Source: Orychophragmus violaceus (taxonomy: Eukaryota > Streptophyta > Magnoliopsida > Brassicales > Brassicaceae). Taken from it: DNA of 64,000 nt. Each line of letters begins with the position of its first letter. Position 1 is the stretch's first letter. Where the stretch lies: assembly GCA_030180135.1 (NCBI GenBank), contig CM058236.1, positions 45,986,947-46,050,946 on the forward strand, given 5' to 3'. Below the pieces are notes generated by a model that worked only from the letters and a program-made list of their open reading frames with translations, was not told where the DNA came from and did no database searches. The translations under genes and the position numbers were made by a program. Shown piece after piece: positions 31,950 to 43,368 of this stretch.

Positions 31950-33023
31950 CATGTTGGATCGGTTGTGGTTGGGAGAGTAGCCGCCCACACCTTGTTTGAC
32001 ACGGGAGCTACACATAGCTTCGTGAGTCCATGGTTCTCGGAATGTTGGGCCTTTAAGGGAAACTTCATTGACGGGATCATGATAGTGGAGACCGCCGGAG
32101 CGTAGAAAGTATTAGGCACGGGGATCTTCGAAGTAGTGCCAGTAACGGTAGACGGAGTCGACTTACCTGCAGACTTAGCGCGAATGGAGCTGGGTCGTTA
32201 TGAAGTTATCCTGGGCATTGATTGGTTGGTGCGATACCAAGCATTGATGGATTGTGCAAAGGCTACCATCACCTTTCCTCGGGAAGAGTGAAGGATCATT
32301 TTCAAGGGAATGAAAACGCAGAGAGGGAAATCGGTCATATCCATGGTTCAAGCAGAAGCATTGATCAGCAAAGGGAACGAGGCGTACTTGGCGACCATCT
32401 CAATGACCAAGGAAGAAGGAGCTCCGAGCTTGGGAACCATTCCGGTGGCTGCGGAATACGAGGACGTATTCGCGCCGTTGAAGGGACCACCACCGGAATG
32501 GAATGACGTATTTACGATAGAGTTAGAGCCCGGAACGGCACCCGTGTCGAGGGCTCCATATCGTTTAGCGCCCGCATAGTTGGCGGAGTTGAAGAAGCAA
32601 CTGGAAGACCTTGTGGAGAAAGGATTTGTCCGACCGAGCAGTTCACAATGGGGAGCGCCGGTGTTGTTTGTCAAGAAGAAGGACGGGAGTTTCCGACTCT
32701 GCATCGACTACCGAGGCCTGAATAAGGTGACCATCAAGAATAAGTACCCGCTGCCGAGGATCGATGAGCTGTTGGACCAGCTGCAGGGAACCTCATGGTT
32801 CTCGAAGATCGATCTTGCCTCGGTGTACCATCAGATCCGGATAGCTGAAGAGGACATTAAGAAGATGGCATTCCGAACCCGTTATGGGCACTACGAGTTC
32901 GTGGTAATTCTGTTTGGGTTAACCAACGCGCCAACAACCTTCAGAAAGATGATGAACGACGTTTTCCGAGAGTACTTGGACAAATGCATTAATCGACGAT
33001 ATCCTGGTCTACTCGAGAAGTAA
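31950..33023 (+). pseudogene. Gypsy-A protease and reverse transcriptase N-terminal part
   Basis: The aspartic protease active site LFDTGATHSFVSP lies near 32000. 'LGRYEVILGIDWL' and VFAPLKGPPP (about 32465) follow. RT starts near 32580 (ELKKQLEDLVEKGFVRPSSS, 'LFVKKKDGSFRLCIDYRGLN', 'FSKIDLASVYHQIRI'). Stops replace Glu/Met near 32104, 32290 and 32578. The frame is lost at 'LDKC' (32986), exactly before the IDDILVYS catalytic motif, which can be read only after a one-base shift (about 32992-33015). Confidence 0.88.
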
Positions 33024-33538
33024 GGAGGAGCACGAGCGGCACCTCAGGGTCGTCCTAGAGACACTCATGAAGCAGCAGTTGTTCGCAGAGCTCAGCAAGT
33101 GTAGATTTTGGCAAAGGGATATTGGATTCCTTGGCCACGTGATCTCGGAGTCCGATGTAGCAGTGGATCCGGAAAAGATCACTTCGATCACCAACTGGGC
33201 AAGGCCGGAGAATGCAACCGACGTTCGCAGTTTCTTGGGATTGGCAGGCTACTACAGGAAGTTTGTGGAAGGATTCGCCAGCATCGCTAAATCTCTGACA
33301 ATCCTGACCGGTAAGGACGTCAAGTTTGATTGGACGGATAAGTGCGCCCAAAGCTTTGAGCAACTAAATGAACGGTTGACTCGAACTCCAGTGTTAGTAC
33401 TACCACGTCAAAGAATACCGTATGTAGTCTACACAGACGCATCATGAGTTGGACTGGGGCGTGTCTTGATGCAAGAAGGAAGAGTGATCGCCTATGCATC
33501 GAGGCAATTGAGGAAGCACGAGGTTGAAGATATGACGT
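33024..33538 (+). pseudogene. Gypsy-A RT thumb and RNase H, N-terminal part
   Basis: 33067-33447 continues RT ('KCRFWQRDIGFLGHVIS', 'SFLGLAGYYRKFVEGF') and leads into RNase H (YVVYTDAS, first catalytic Asp) before a TGA. The following sequence to 33530 reads 'LGRVLMQEGRVIAYASRQL'. Part of RNase H after 'YEVED' is deleted relative to the inverted copy at 37490-37610. Confidence 0.85.
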
Positions 33539-35296
33539 GTGTATCTGTACGGAGAGAAGGTACATATATTCACAGACCACAAGAGTTTGAAGTACGTCTT
33601 CACGCAAGGAGAGTTGAATCTGAGGCAGCGCCGATGGATGGAGCTGCTAGCGGATTACGATCTTGAGATCGAGTATCACCCTGGGAAGGCTAACCAGGTA
33701 GCTGATGCTCTAAGCAGAAGAAAAGTCGTCGTGTCAGAGAACAAGGAAGTGCAGGAGCTGTCGACCTCCCTGGCGGAATTACGGTTGTGCGCTACCACGG
33801 TTGAGGAAAGTGTCGCCCGACTTGAAGTGTTTGAACATGCTGACTTGCTGGGAAGGATTAGGGAGGCACAGCCCAAGGACGGAACCTTGCGTGCAGTGAT
33901 CGAAAAGGAGGTGTCAGGGTACCGCACCGCAGCCAACGTGATGATCATGTTCAAGAACCGAGTATGTGTGCCTAAGGATCATGAGTTGAGGAGGAGGATC
34001 CTAAAGCAAGCTCACCAGTCTCAGTTCTCGATACACCCAGGGAATCACAAGATGTATAGGAATCTGAAAAAGTACTACCATTGGGAGGGCATGAAAAGAG
34101 ATGTAGTAAAGTGGGTCTCACAGTGTCAGAACTGCCAGCAGGTCAAAGCAGAGAGGAGGGTCCCCAGCGGGTTGCTTCAGGGATTACCTATACCAGAGTG
34201 GAAATGGGATATGGTGACTATGAATTTTGTCACCGGTCTACCCAGGACGACCGGAAGGAAGGATGTGATTTGGGTGATCGTGGACCGACTCACCAAGTCT
34301 GCGCATTTCTTAGCAATTAAGAAAACATATGGGACAGAGACCCTTGCTCGGAAATATGTCGAGTGCATAGTGAAGTTGTACGGAGCGACAGTCAACATTG
34401 TGTCAGACAGAGATCCTAAGTTCACCTCTATCTTCTGGCGGGCTTTTCAAAAAGCAATGGGTACGAAGGTACTTCTCAGTACGACATACCATCCGCAGAC
34501 AGATGGACAGTCTGAGCGGACCATCCAAACGTTGGAGGATATGCTTCGGGCATGTGTGTTGGATTGGGAAGGAAACTGGGTCAAGTTCCTCTTGGTCGAG
34601 TTCCCCTACAACAACAGCCATCACCAAAGCATAGGGATGTCACCATATGAGACTCTATATGGTCGACCTTGCAGGACCCCCCTATGTTGGACCGAGGTGG
34701 GGGAGAGGCGTGATCTAGAGCCGGAGATGATTCAGGAAACAGTTGAGCAAGTGGGATTACTCAAGGAAAGATTAAAGCAGGCCCATGACCGTCAGAAGAG
34801 TTATGCGGATAAGCGTCGTAAAGATTTGGAGTTCGCAGTGGGGGATGCAGTGTACCTTAAGATGAGGACGTTCCGGGGCAACGATCCCAACCGCAAGCTA
34901 AAAACGTTGAGGCCAAGATATATGGGACCATTCGTGATAGTCGAGAGAGTGGGTGTGGTGGCGTATAGGTTAGAGTTACCGCAGGAGCTGTCGGATTTTC
35001 ACAACGTGTTCCATGTGTCTGTTTTGCGAAAGTTTGTTCGTGAACCGGAACTGATCCTACCTAACCCGCCATTAGATGTCCACCGTAATTGGTCAGTGAC
35101 GAGTAAACCAGTCAAAGTCGTGGACCACCGGGAATCAGAGTTCAACAGGAAGAAGACCAAGATGGTTTTGGTTCGTTGGGAGAGAGACGGAATTCAAGAT
35201 GATGTTTGGGAATCCGAGAAGCCATTTAAGTTGAGCCATCCAGAGTTGTTTGCGGAGCCTAGTAGCGGGACGAATTCACCTTTGGTGGGGGAGAAT
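33539..35296 (+). pseudogene. Gypsy-A RNase H end, integrase and chromodomain-like tail
   Basis: This long open frame begins in RNase H ('VHIFTDHKSLKYVF'). It carries the integrase HHCC finger ('HQSQFSIHPGNHKMY', 'CQNCQQVK'), the core with second Asp in 'IVSDRDPKF' and Glu in 'HPQTDGQSERTIQTLED', and a C-terminal part ending 'VWESEKPFKLSHPELF'. The first catalytic Asp ('MDFVTGLP' in the inverted copy) is Asn here (MNFVTGLP), so the enzyme should be dead. The frame continues past the LTR boundary at 35297 for about 115 Pro-rich codons. Confidence 0.9.
35281..35296 (+). promoter_or_regulatory. Gypsy-A polypurine tract
   Basis: TTTGGTGGGGGAGAAT directly before the 3' LTR. Confidence 0.85.
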
Positions 35297-35445
35297 TGTA
35301 ATGACCCAAATTCTAGCCCATTACTTGGACCCAAAGAAATAAGACGAGAAGTCCAAATCCCATTGCTTGAGCCCAAAGGAAAGGAGGAAATGGGCCAGAA
35401 GCCCAAGGCCCAACCGAGAGGAGGGAAAATCCCAGCAGAATCCCC

Positions 35446-35454
35446 TATAAAAAG
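35446..35454 (+). promoter_or_regulatory. TATA box in Gypsy-A 3' LTR
   Basis: TATAAAAAG about 150 bp into the LTR. The 5' LTR copy has lost it (CTAAAAAG at 20530). Confidence 0.65.
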
Positions 35455-35575
35455 AGAGGCAACCTCCCCATTTCTGCACATTTCTCGAAACAGCGAAGCC
35501 CTACTCATGACCGGAGCCAGCCAGTTGACCAGCCCCAGCCGACGATCACCGACGACCACCGATCGACGCCGACGA

Positions 35576-35619
35576 CCCCCCCCCCCCTCCTCCCCCCCCC
35601 CCCCCCCCCCCCCCCCCCC
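35576..35619. repeat. Poly-C tract in Gypsy-A 3' LTR
   Basis: About 44 bases of almost pure C with one TCCT interruption. The 5' LTR has no such run at the same place (near 28660), so it expanded after insertion or is an assembly artefact. The complement can form G-quadruplexes. Confidence 0.9.
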
Positions 35620-35911
35620 GCCGGAGCTCCGACCGCCTCCGTGACCGCTGCCGCTCCACCGATCGCCGCCGCCGCGCCTCGCCGGAGAAGTTGTCGGAGT
35701 TCTCGCCGGAGACTGATTTTTGCCCTCGATTCCGATCCCGTACTCCGAGTCGTCATCTTCTCGAATCCTTTGAGTGCAGAGCCTTTCGTTCTTCGTGTTC
35801 TTGAGGTGAGAATCTCCAGATCTCAGATCTACTTCGTTTTCTTCTTCTAAACCCCAAATCTGCTTCAGATCTATGCTTCCCGTGTAAATCCGATTTTCGG
35901 CGATCCACCAC

Positions 35912-37261
35912 TTAGACCGGCTTACTCCTTACAGACCTATTACAGTTGACATCCGATGGCAGCTTAGGTAGGATCAGTTCCGGTTCACGAACAACCTTTC
36001 GTAAAACAGACACATGGAACACGTTGTGAAAATCCGACAGCTCCTGCGGTAACTCTAACCTATACGCCACCACACCCACTCTCTCGACTATCATGAATGG
36101 TCCCATATATCTTGGCCTCAACTTTTTCAGCTTGCGGTTGGGATCGTTGCCCTGGAACGTCCTCATCTTAAGGTACACTGCATCCCCCACTGCGAACTCC
36201 AAATCTTTACGACGCTTATCCGCATAACTCTTCTGACGGTCATGGGCCTGGTTTAATCTTTCCTTGAGTAATTCTACTTGCTCAACTGTTTCTTGAATCA
36301 TCTCCGGCTCTAGATCACGCCTATCCCCTACCTCGGTTCAACATAGGGGGGTCCTGCAAGGTCGACCATATAGAGCCTCATATGGTGATATCCATATGAT
36401 TTGGTGATGGCTGTTGTTGTAGGCGAACTCGACCAAGGGTAGGAACTTGACCCAGTTGCCTTCCCAATCCAACACACATGCCCGAAGGATATCCTCCAAC
36501 GTTTGGATGGTCCACCCAGACTGTCCATATGTCTGCGGATGGTATGCCATACTGAGAAGTACCTTTGTACCCATTGCTTTTTGAAAAGCCTGCCAGAAGA
36601 TAGAGGTGAACTTAGGATCTCTGTCTGACACAATCCTGAATGGGGCTCCGTGCAACTTCACTATGCACTCGATATATTTCTGAGCAAGGGTCTCCGTCCC
36701 ATCTGTTTTCTTAATTGCTAAGAAATGCGCAGACTTGGTGAGTCGGTCCACGATCACCCAAATCGCATCCTTCCTTCCGGTCGTCCTGGGTAGCCCGGTG
36801 ACAAAATCCATGGTCACCATATCCCATTTCCCCTCTGGTATAGGTAATCTCTGAAGCAACCCGCTGGGGACCCTCCTCTCTGCTTTGACCTGCTGGCAGT
36901 TCTGACAATGTGAGACCCACTTTACTACATCTCTTTTCATGCCCTCCCACTGGTAGTACTGTTTCAGATTCCGATACATCTTGTGATTCCCTGGGTGTAT
37001 CGAGAACTTAGACTGGTGAGCTTGCTTTAGGATCCTCCTCCTCAACTCATGATCCTTAGGCACACATACTCGGTTCTTGAACATGATCATCCCGTTGGCT
37101 GCGGTGCGGTACCCTGACACCTCCTTTTCGATCACTGCACGCAAGGTTCCGTCATTGGGCTGTGCCTCCCTAATCCTTCCGAACAAGTCGGCATGTTCAA
37201 ACACTTCCAGCCGGGCGACGCTTTCCTCAACCGTGGTGGCGCACAACCGTAATTTCGCCAC
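35912..37261 (-). pseudogene. Gypsy-A' integrase
   Basis: 36338-37261 holds the HHCC finger ('CQNCQQVKAERR') and core with the first catalytic Asp intact (MDFVTGLPRTTGRKD), the second Asp (VSDRDPKF) and a changed Glu region ('YGQSGWTIQTLED', where Gypsy-A has 'DGQSERTIQTLED'). The catalytic Glu lies in the mutated part, so the domain is probably dead. A stop near 36337 separates it from the C-terminal part at 35912-36301 ('RPRYMGPFMIVERVGVV'). Confidence 0.88.
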
Positions 37262-37276
37262 GGAGGTCGACAGCTC

Positions 37277-38184
37277 CTACACTTCCTTGTTCTCAGACAC
37301 GACGACTTTTCTTCTGCTTAGAGCATCAACTACCTGGTTGGCCTTCTCAGGGTGATACTCGATCTCAAGATCGTAATCCGCTAGCATCTCCATCCATTGG
37401 CGATGCCTCAGATTCAACTCTCCTTGCCTGAAGACGTACTTCAAACTCTTGTGGTCTGTGAATATATGCACCTTCTCTCCGTACTGATACACACGTCATA
37501 TCTTCAAAGCGAAGACCACTGCTGCTAGTTCCAAGTCGTGGGTGGGGTAATTAACCTCGTGCTTCCTCAATTGCCTCGATGCATAGGCGATCACTCTTCC
37601 TTCTTGCATCAAGACACCCCCAGTCCAACTCCTGATGCGTCTGTGTAGACTACATACGGTATTCTTTGACGTGGTAGTACTAACACTGGAGTTCGAGTCA
37701 ACCGTTCATTTAGTTGCTCAAAGCTTTGGGCGCACTTATCCGTCCAATCAAACTTGACGTCCTTACCGGTCAGGATTGTCAGAAGTTTAGCGATGCTGGC
37801 GAATCCTTCCACAAACTTCCTATAGTAGCCTGCCAATCCCAAGAAACTGCGAATGTCGGTTGCATTCTCCGGCCTTGCCCAGTTGGTGATCGAAGTGATC
37901 TTTTCTGGATCCACTGCTACATCGGAATTCGAGATCACGTGGCCAAGGAATCCAATCTCCCTTTTCCAAAAGCTACACTTGCTTAGCTTCACAAACAACT
38001 GCTGCTTCCTAAGTGTCTCTAGGAAGACCACGAGGTGCCGCTTGTGCTCCTCCTTACTTCTCGAGTAGACCAGGATATCATCGATAAAGACAATCACACA
38101 CTTGTCCAAGTACTCTCGAAAGACGTCATTCATCATCTTCATGAAGGCTGCTGGAGCGGTGGTCAACCCAAACGGCATTACCAC
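37277..38184 (-). pseudogene. Gypsy-A' reverse transcriptase C-terminal part and RNase H
   Basis: 37609-38184 has the intact RT catalytic motif FIDDILVYS and 'GFLGHVISNSDVAV', then RNase H start YVVYTDASG. A frame break leads to 37277-37492 ('VHIFTDHKSLKYVF'). Confidence 0.88.
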
Positions 38185-39130
38185 GAACTGGTAGTGTCCA
38201 TATCAGGTTTGGAATGCCGTCTTCCTAATGTCCTCTTCCGCGATTCGGATCTGATGGTACCCCGAGGCAAGATCGATCTTCGAGAACCACGAGGCTCCCT
38301 GTAGCTGGTCCAAAAGCTCATCGATCCTTGGAAACGGGTACTTGTTCTTGATGGTCACCTTTTTCAGGCCTCGGTAGTCGATACAGAGTCGGAAACTCCC
38401 GTCCTTCTTTTTGACAAACAAAACTGACGCTCCCCATGGTGAACTGCTTGGTCGGACAAATCCTTTCTCCACAAGGTCTTCCAGTTGCTTCTGCAACTCC
38501 GCCATCTCTGCAGGCGCTAAACAATATGGAGCCCTCGACACGGGTGCCATTCCGGGCTCTAACTCTATCGTAAAGGCGTCATTCCGTTCTGGTGGTGGTC
38601 CCTTCAACGGCGCGAATATGTCCTCGTATTCCGCAGCCACCGGAATAGTTTCCAAGATTGGAGCTCCTCCTTCCTTGGTCATTGTAATGGTTGCAAAGTA
38701 CGCCTCGTTCCGTTTGCTGATCAACGCCTCTGCTTGAATCATGGATATGACTGATATCCCCGTCTGCATTTTCATTCCTCTGAAAACGATCTTTCCCTCT
38801 TCACGAGGAAAAGTGATGGTTGCCCTGGCGCAGTCCATTACGGCCTGGTGTTGCACCAACCAGTCCATGCCCAGGATAACCTCGTAGCGTCCTAGCTCCA
38901 TCCGTGTGAATTCTGCAGGTAAGTCGCCCATCCACTGTCACTGGCACTGCTTCAAAGATTCCCGTGCCCGATACCTTCTCCGCTCCGACGGTCTCGACCT
39001 TCATGATTCCGCCAATGAACCTGCCCTTAATGGTCCAACATTCCGAGAATCGTGGGCTCACAAAGCTATGCGTGGCTCCCGTGTCAAACAAGGTGTGGGT
39101 GGCTACTCCCCCAACCACAACCGATCCAAC
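38185..39130 (-). pseudogene. Gypsy-A' protease and RT N-terminal part
   Basis: The protease active site LFDTGATHSFVSP lies near 39085. 38203-38931 continues with 'LGRYEVILGMDWL' and RT motifs 'FVKKKDGSFRLCIDYRGL' and 'FSKIDLASGYHQIRI'. A stop near 38200 falls just before 'YGHYEFVVMPFGLT'. Confidence 0.88.
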
Positions 39131-39200
39131 AAGTTTACTAGGCTAAGCTACTAGGTCTTTAACTATTACGACTACAAAAATTCACACAAGCAGGTGAGAT

Positions 39201-40103
39201 TTACGTACTCGCGATCGGCTCCACTACTCTGGGGGCTCCTGAAACATACGCCCTTGGTGGTAAAGGCATTATCCCAGCTCCTCCTTGCCCTCCTTGCTGT
39301 GGTGGTGGCGGCGGCAACGCCTGCACTCCTGCTCTTGCCCGGTTAGCCTGATTCGGGCAGTTCCTCGCCAAGTGCCCCACTTGGCCACAGTGGAAGCACA
39401 CTAACTGCAGACACTCCCTCTTGAAGTGGCCCATCTGCCCGCACTGGAAGCATCCCCCGGGTGCCACTTGCTGTACTGACTGTACTGGCAGTGGTTGTAC
39501 TCGATGCGTCGGTATTGCTGGTGCCGCAGCATAGGCAGTATCCCAGCTCCTCTTGGCACCTCTGTTGTGCCCATTCTTGTTCTGCTTCTGCTCTTCCTCC
39601 CAGTCCGTCTCGGCATCAGCTGCCTTTTCGATCAGGTCATTGATGTCGTAGTAGTCCCTTTGCTTGCAACAACACTTGAGCTCGATCTTCAATCCTGTAA
39701 GGAACTGACGGATGAACTCTCGCTCGGTCAGGTACCTCCCTGCAAACCTCCTCAACCGGTTGAACTCTTCCCCGTACTCCCGCACACTCCGGTTTCCCTG
39801 ATGGAGGTTCCAGAATTCCCCTTCCAACCTGTCCATGGTTACTTCCGGGAAGTACTTCCGGTTTAATGCCTCGCGGAAATCCATCCACGTCAGCTGACGC
39901 CCCTGAGCGCTCTCCTGCACTCCTTCCCACCAAACCAATGCATCATCCTTGAGATGTGAGGTTGCTATCTCCACACGGAGCTCCATCAGGCACCTAGCAG
40001 TATCCAAACTCCGCTCCAGCTTCCTTCTCCAGTTGTCCGCTGCAATGGTGTTGACCCCTCCAGCGAAGTGATCCATTTGCATCTCCCTCAAATGCTTCAA
40101 CAT
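39201..40103 (-). CDS. Gypsy-A' gag (300 aa, N-terminus missing)
   Basis: One open frame gives retrotrans_gag ('VWWEGVQESAQGRQLTWMDF', 'REYGEEFNRLRRFAGRYL') and two perfect CCHC knuckles (CFQCGQMGHFKREC and CFHCGQVGHLARNC), then a Gln/Pro/Gly tail. The usual N-terminus (MPPKR-like) is lost because Athila-B starts just upstream. The first Met here is internal, so this is a partial frame and not a true start. Confidence 0.85.
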   Translation of the reverse strand: MLKHLREMQMDHFAGGVNTIAADNWRRKLERSLDTARCLMELRVEIATSHLKDDALVWWEGVQESAQGRQLTWMDFREALNRKYFPEVTMDRLEGEFWNLHQGNRSVREYGEEFNRLRRFAGRYLTEREFIRQFLTGLKIELKCCCKQRDYYDINDLIEKAADAETDWEEEQKQNKNGHNRGAKRSWDTAYAAAPAIPTHRVQPLPVQSVQQVAPGGCFQCGQMGHFKRECLQLVCFHCGQVGHLARNCPNQANRARAGVQALPPPPPQQGGQGGAGIMPLPPRAYVSGAPRVVEPIAST

Positions 40104-40143
40104 ACTCCATCAAGTCACCCCTGGCACCGCTCCTGGCGCCTGC

Positions 40144-41278
40144 TGATATATCATGGTTTTTAGATGTTTTGAGCCATGATATATGTACATAATCGAGTCT
40201 TTTATAGAGTCTTTCGAGTCCTTTATGTGTTTTACAGGTTTTAGCACGTTTGGAGCTTATCTGGAGATTCTGAGAGCTTTTGGAGTGATTTGGCAGCATA
40301 CATGGATTTCACAGAGTTCACTGGGTGCGTCTGCACTTGGTGTCGGTCGACACCACTAAAGGACGAAATTCTTGCGCATCAAAAATACAGCTTTTAGAGA
40401 TTTGCAAGATTTACCCAGAAGTTTCCCATATTTTCAAGAAGGCTCAAAACGTGTTTTAGCTATTAATTAGGTTTTACAGCCACTTGTTAGGCTAAGTTTT
40501 ATTCTACACACTATTCTATTAGATTAGGAGATTTAGGGGCTGGTCTTGTTCTCGAGAGAGAGGAGATTTCGAACCCCTGTTCTTACTCTTTTGGTTATAT
40601 ATATGATATCTATTTCGACTATGTCTTTTGTGATGATTGATATGTCTGAGTAGATCTCCTGTTAGGTTAGAGATTCTCGTTAAGGATTTCAAGTAATGTT
40701 AGAGTAATTGATTAATTTGGATGCATCATCTAGTTCTTCATCTAAATCGTTCTTAACGCTTAATGTGAACTGGCCATTTAGATTATTGATATTAGGTTGA
40801 TTTTCACAACGAGAGTTTGTTAATTAGCTAGAAATAATTTAGGTGAGCAATTTATCTATTCACAAAGAGATTTGGTCTAGAGGAATTGTGTACGAACGAA
40901 CTTGGAACTAATGCATGTTTAGAACTCTAGGATTCGCAACGAGAGTTGGCTTGCTAGGTTGTTAGACATAGATAATTATCGCAGCGAGAGCTGGTTAGTT
41001 TTACTTCTGTGATTCTAGTTCAAGAACGCTAATAGATTGAATCCTGATTGTTTGTTATCTGATATCCTGATTTCCAGAGAACTTCCCGAAACCTGACGCT
41101 TCGCTAATTGCCTACACTCGCCTCATTGCACTCGTTTACTTGCTCCTTGTTTACTGCCTTACAATCTGTTTCGTTTAGCTTAATTCGACTACTCATAATC
41201 TATCGTGTGAATCTTGAGTCCTTGTGGATACGATACCCTGAATACTACATTCGCATAACTGTGCACTTACTTCTGTGC
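40144..41278 (+). repeat. Athila-B 5' LTR
   Basis: Its start matches the Athila-D LTR (58931), including the inverted pair TGATATATCATGG ... CCATGATATA. It has a single clear palindrome GTGTCGGTCGACAC (40340-40353) with a decayed partner before it. The right end, with primer site and gag start, has been deleted: the conserved 'CTGTGCACTTAC' near 41265 is followed at once by gag sequence. Confidence 0.8.
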
Positions 41279-41821
41279 CAGATGTTTCCGTGGGCGCGGA
41301 ACATGCACAACATGAAGCTGGTCACAAGAAGACACTTGCTGACTATAACAGATCAGATCAGTTCTATGCTAATCGGTCTGCGATTCGACCACCTCCATTT
41401 ACCAGAGCTGAATTTGAGCTGAAGCCAGAGTACTACGCACTGGTTGGGCAGCATCAGTTTCATGGTCTCTCTAGCGAGCATCCTATGGATCACATAGAGA
41501 TGTTCGAGGAATTGGCCGGTAGTATTAAGGCTGAGGGAATCTCTTCTGATTATCTTTTCTGCAAACTCTTCCCATTCTTTCTTAATGGAGACAACCAGGA
41601 TCTTTGACCACTTGGGATGCGGTCAAGAGGGGATTCCTTCGACACTTTTATGATGATGCTAGGTCCGATCAGCTTAGACAGGAGCTCTTGACCTTCAAGC
41701 AGGGATCTACAGCGCCTTTTAAAACTGCTTGGGTGAGGTTTAAGAGTTACCAAAGAGATTGTCCACACCATGGTTTCTCTGAGGTGCAACTATTATGTAT
41801 CTTTTTTGGAGGAGTTGATCT
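41279..41821 (+). pseudogene. Athila-B gag, first part
   Basis: 41275-41607 and, after a frame break, 41604-41821 match Athila-D gag: KTLADYNRSDQFYANRSA, 'HPMDHIEMFEEL', 'YLFCKLFPF', then 'GFLRHFYDDARSDQLRQELL'. It stops in 'CIFFGGVDL' where Copia-C is inserted, and continues at 48621. Confidence 0.88.
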
Positions 41822-42262
41822 TGTTGGAATTATGTCCAGTAATCTCTGTACTGTCTCTAGAAAGTAAGAGTATGTCAATGATCAGACATAAGTCATATAA
41901 TACTGGGGCTCATGATGGCTTGCTAGAGTCCGCTCATGATATATAAATCTTTGTTTTATTGCCTTTATTATATGATCCCATATGGGTCACACGCCTAAGC
42001 TTCTGCGCCTCTCTCTCTCTCTTCTGCGCCTCCCACCAGCTTGGTCTAGCAGCCAACTTCCTGCAGTGTGCATGTGTGAGCCTTTGGAGGAGCTATCTCT
42101 TGGTGGTTCTGCTGATCTCAGACAATACCTCTTCTTCCGCTGCATAAACAAGGTATTAGGTGAGATCCTTTATGATTCTAGCAAGAGAACCTAGATCTGG
42201 CATGTTTAGTAGGATCAATTAATGTGATGAATTGAACCAGGAAATACTAAACGAATACTTCA
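41822..42262 (+). repeat. Copia-C 5' LTR
   Basis: 441 bp, starts TGTTGGAATTATGTCC, ends CTTCA. Compared with the Copia-B LTR it lacks about 230 bp after CGCCTAAGCT, including the palindrome module. Confidence 0.96.
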
Positions 42263-42263
42263 G

Positions 42264-42276
42264 TGGTATCAGAGCC
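42264..42276 (+). promoter_or_regulatory. Copia-C primer-binding site (tRNA-iMet)
   Basis: TGGTATCAGAGCC, one base after the LTR. Confidence 0.95.
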
Positions 42277-42419
42277 ATTGGTTCTATTAGGATTTCTTGT
42301 TTAGAATCATGTTTAGGTTGTTTAGAAGTGTTTGAATCAATCTATTGATAAGAAAAACACTTAAGAAACAAAGAATTAAAACCTAAACTAATAGAAATCG
42401 CATGATCCGATCTATATGA

Positions 42420-42780
42420 ATCGGTATGCGTCGGAGTGTTGATCGGTTTCGGATCACACGTCTGGATCGGGTTGTGTCGTCGACACGATCGGTGACTTGG
42501 CGCAAGAAGATCGCATGGATCGGCCGATAACGATCGCATGGATCCGATCGGTACGATCGCATGGATCGAAGCCGTACGCGTCCCGTCCGATCGCGAGAGA
42601 TGGGCCGATCGCATGGATCGCGTCTCGTCCCGATCGCACGGCCCGGCTGTCCCGATCGTCCCGTCCCGTCCGGCTTCACGTCCCGACTATCGACCCGCCG
42701 CGGAAGCGTGATGCTTGCGGCTGCGGCTGTCTCGACCGTGAAGCTAGGTCACGACCGTGATCGGTTCGTGACCAATCGGT
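42420..42780. repeat. GATCG-rich palindrome cluster in Copia-C leader
   Basis: GATCGCATGG copies start at 42509, 42532 and 42555 (23-bp period), with many CCGATCG, GGTCACGACC and CGGCCG dyads. It corresponds to the Copia-B cluster at 5019-5333 but is diverged and more GC-rich. Confidence 0.75.
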
Positions 42781-43274
42781 TCGGTTCGGTTTAAAACTTA
42801 TTAAAACTTAATCGTCACGGTTTAATAAACAGACTTAATAAAATTTATTAAAGTTCTGGTTAAACCGGGATAAGAAATCCAAAGTCGAAAAATTGGATTT
42901 AGTGCCTAAACCAGTGGTTTTCTAATTTGATTTGGTTGGACCAAATAAATTGAGAAAATCCGGTTTAGTAAATAACCGGTTGACAATTGTGGTCATCGTA
43001 GTAATTAATTTTGGTTAGACCAATTTTAATGAACCAGACCGGTTATGTCATTTAATTGGACAATTGGGTTATGTCTTGGACATAGACCAATTCTTGGGCC
43101 ATGAGCCAAGAAGTTAAAACAATTGGGCCAGTTATTTGAGTCTATTCTTCAGATTTAATTAAAAAATTTATTTTATAATTAAAATTTAATTTTAAATTAA
43201 TCAGTTTCCAAAATCTGAAATTAGAAAGTTTCTTAGAATAGAAGTTTCTAGATTTGCATGTTTTGGATATTTAG

Positions 43275-43368
43275 GAAATTTCTATAGTTAGAAAGTTTCC
43301 AATTTTAGGAAGTTTCCAATTTTAGAAAGTTTCCAAAATAAGTAGGTTTCCAAAAATGGAAAGTTTCC
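43275..43368 (+). repeat. 17-bp tandem array in Copia-C leader
   Basis: Units on GAAAGTTTCC start at 43275, 43291, 43308, 43325, 43342 and 43359. This is the same number, order and spacing as in Copia-B. Confidence 0.85.

Larger units (their letters stand above)
20380..35879 (+). mobile_element. Gypsy-A: degenerate Ty3/gypsy (chromovirus-like) retrotransposon, interrupted by a Helitron
   Basis: The 5' LTR is in two parts (20380-20563 and 28569-30144), separated by the 8005-bp Helitron. The parts join without gap or overlap when aligned with the 3' LTR start at 35297. The order after the primer site is gag, two zinc knuckles, protease, RT, RNase H and integrase, so Ty3/gypsy. The integrase C-terminus with a 'KKTKMVLVRWERDGIQDDVWE' type end resembles Tekay/Del chromoviruses. 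Many shifts and stops are present. The 3' LTR is cut at 35879 where an inverted relative begins. The base pairs before 20380 (AATGT) would be one target duplication; its partner is lost. Confidence 0.9.
35297..35879 (+). repeat. Gypsy-A 3' LTR, truncated
   Basis: It starts TGTAATGACCCAAATTCTAG after the polypurine tract. TATAAAAAG (35446-35454) is the promoter. It stops after about a third of the LTR length, where inverted Gypsy-A' sequence begins. Confidence 0.9.
35880..40143 (-). mobile_element. Gypsy-A': inverted internal fragment of the Gypsy-A family
   Basis: On the minus strand, gag to integrase of the same family as Gypsy-A runs from about 40139 to 35880 without LTRs. It is cut at its gag end by the Athila-B LTR (40144). 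At its integrase end it abuts the truncated Gypsy-A 3' LTR head to head. Several frames are better preserved than in Gypsy-A. Confidence 0.9.

Noticed and set aside
35297..35644. Gypsy-A integrase tail extending into its LTR as a real protein end
   Set aside because: The tail is low-complexity and ends in a Pro run caused by the poly-C tract; the preceding 'SHPELF' end is where related integrases stop.
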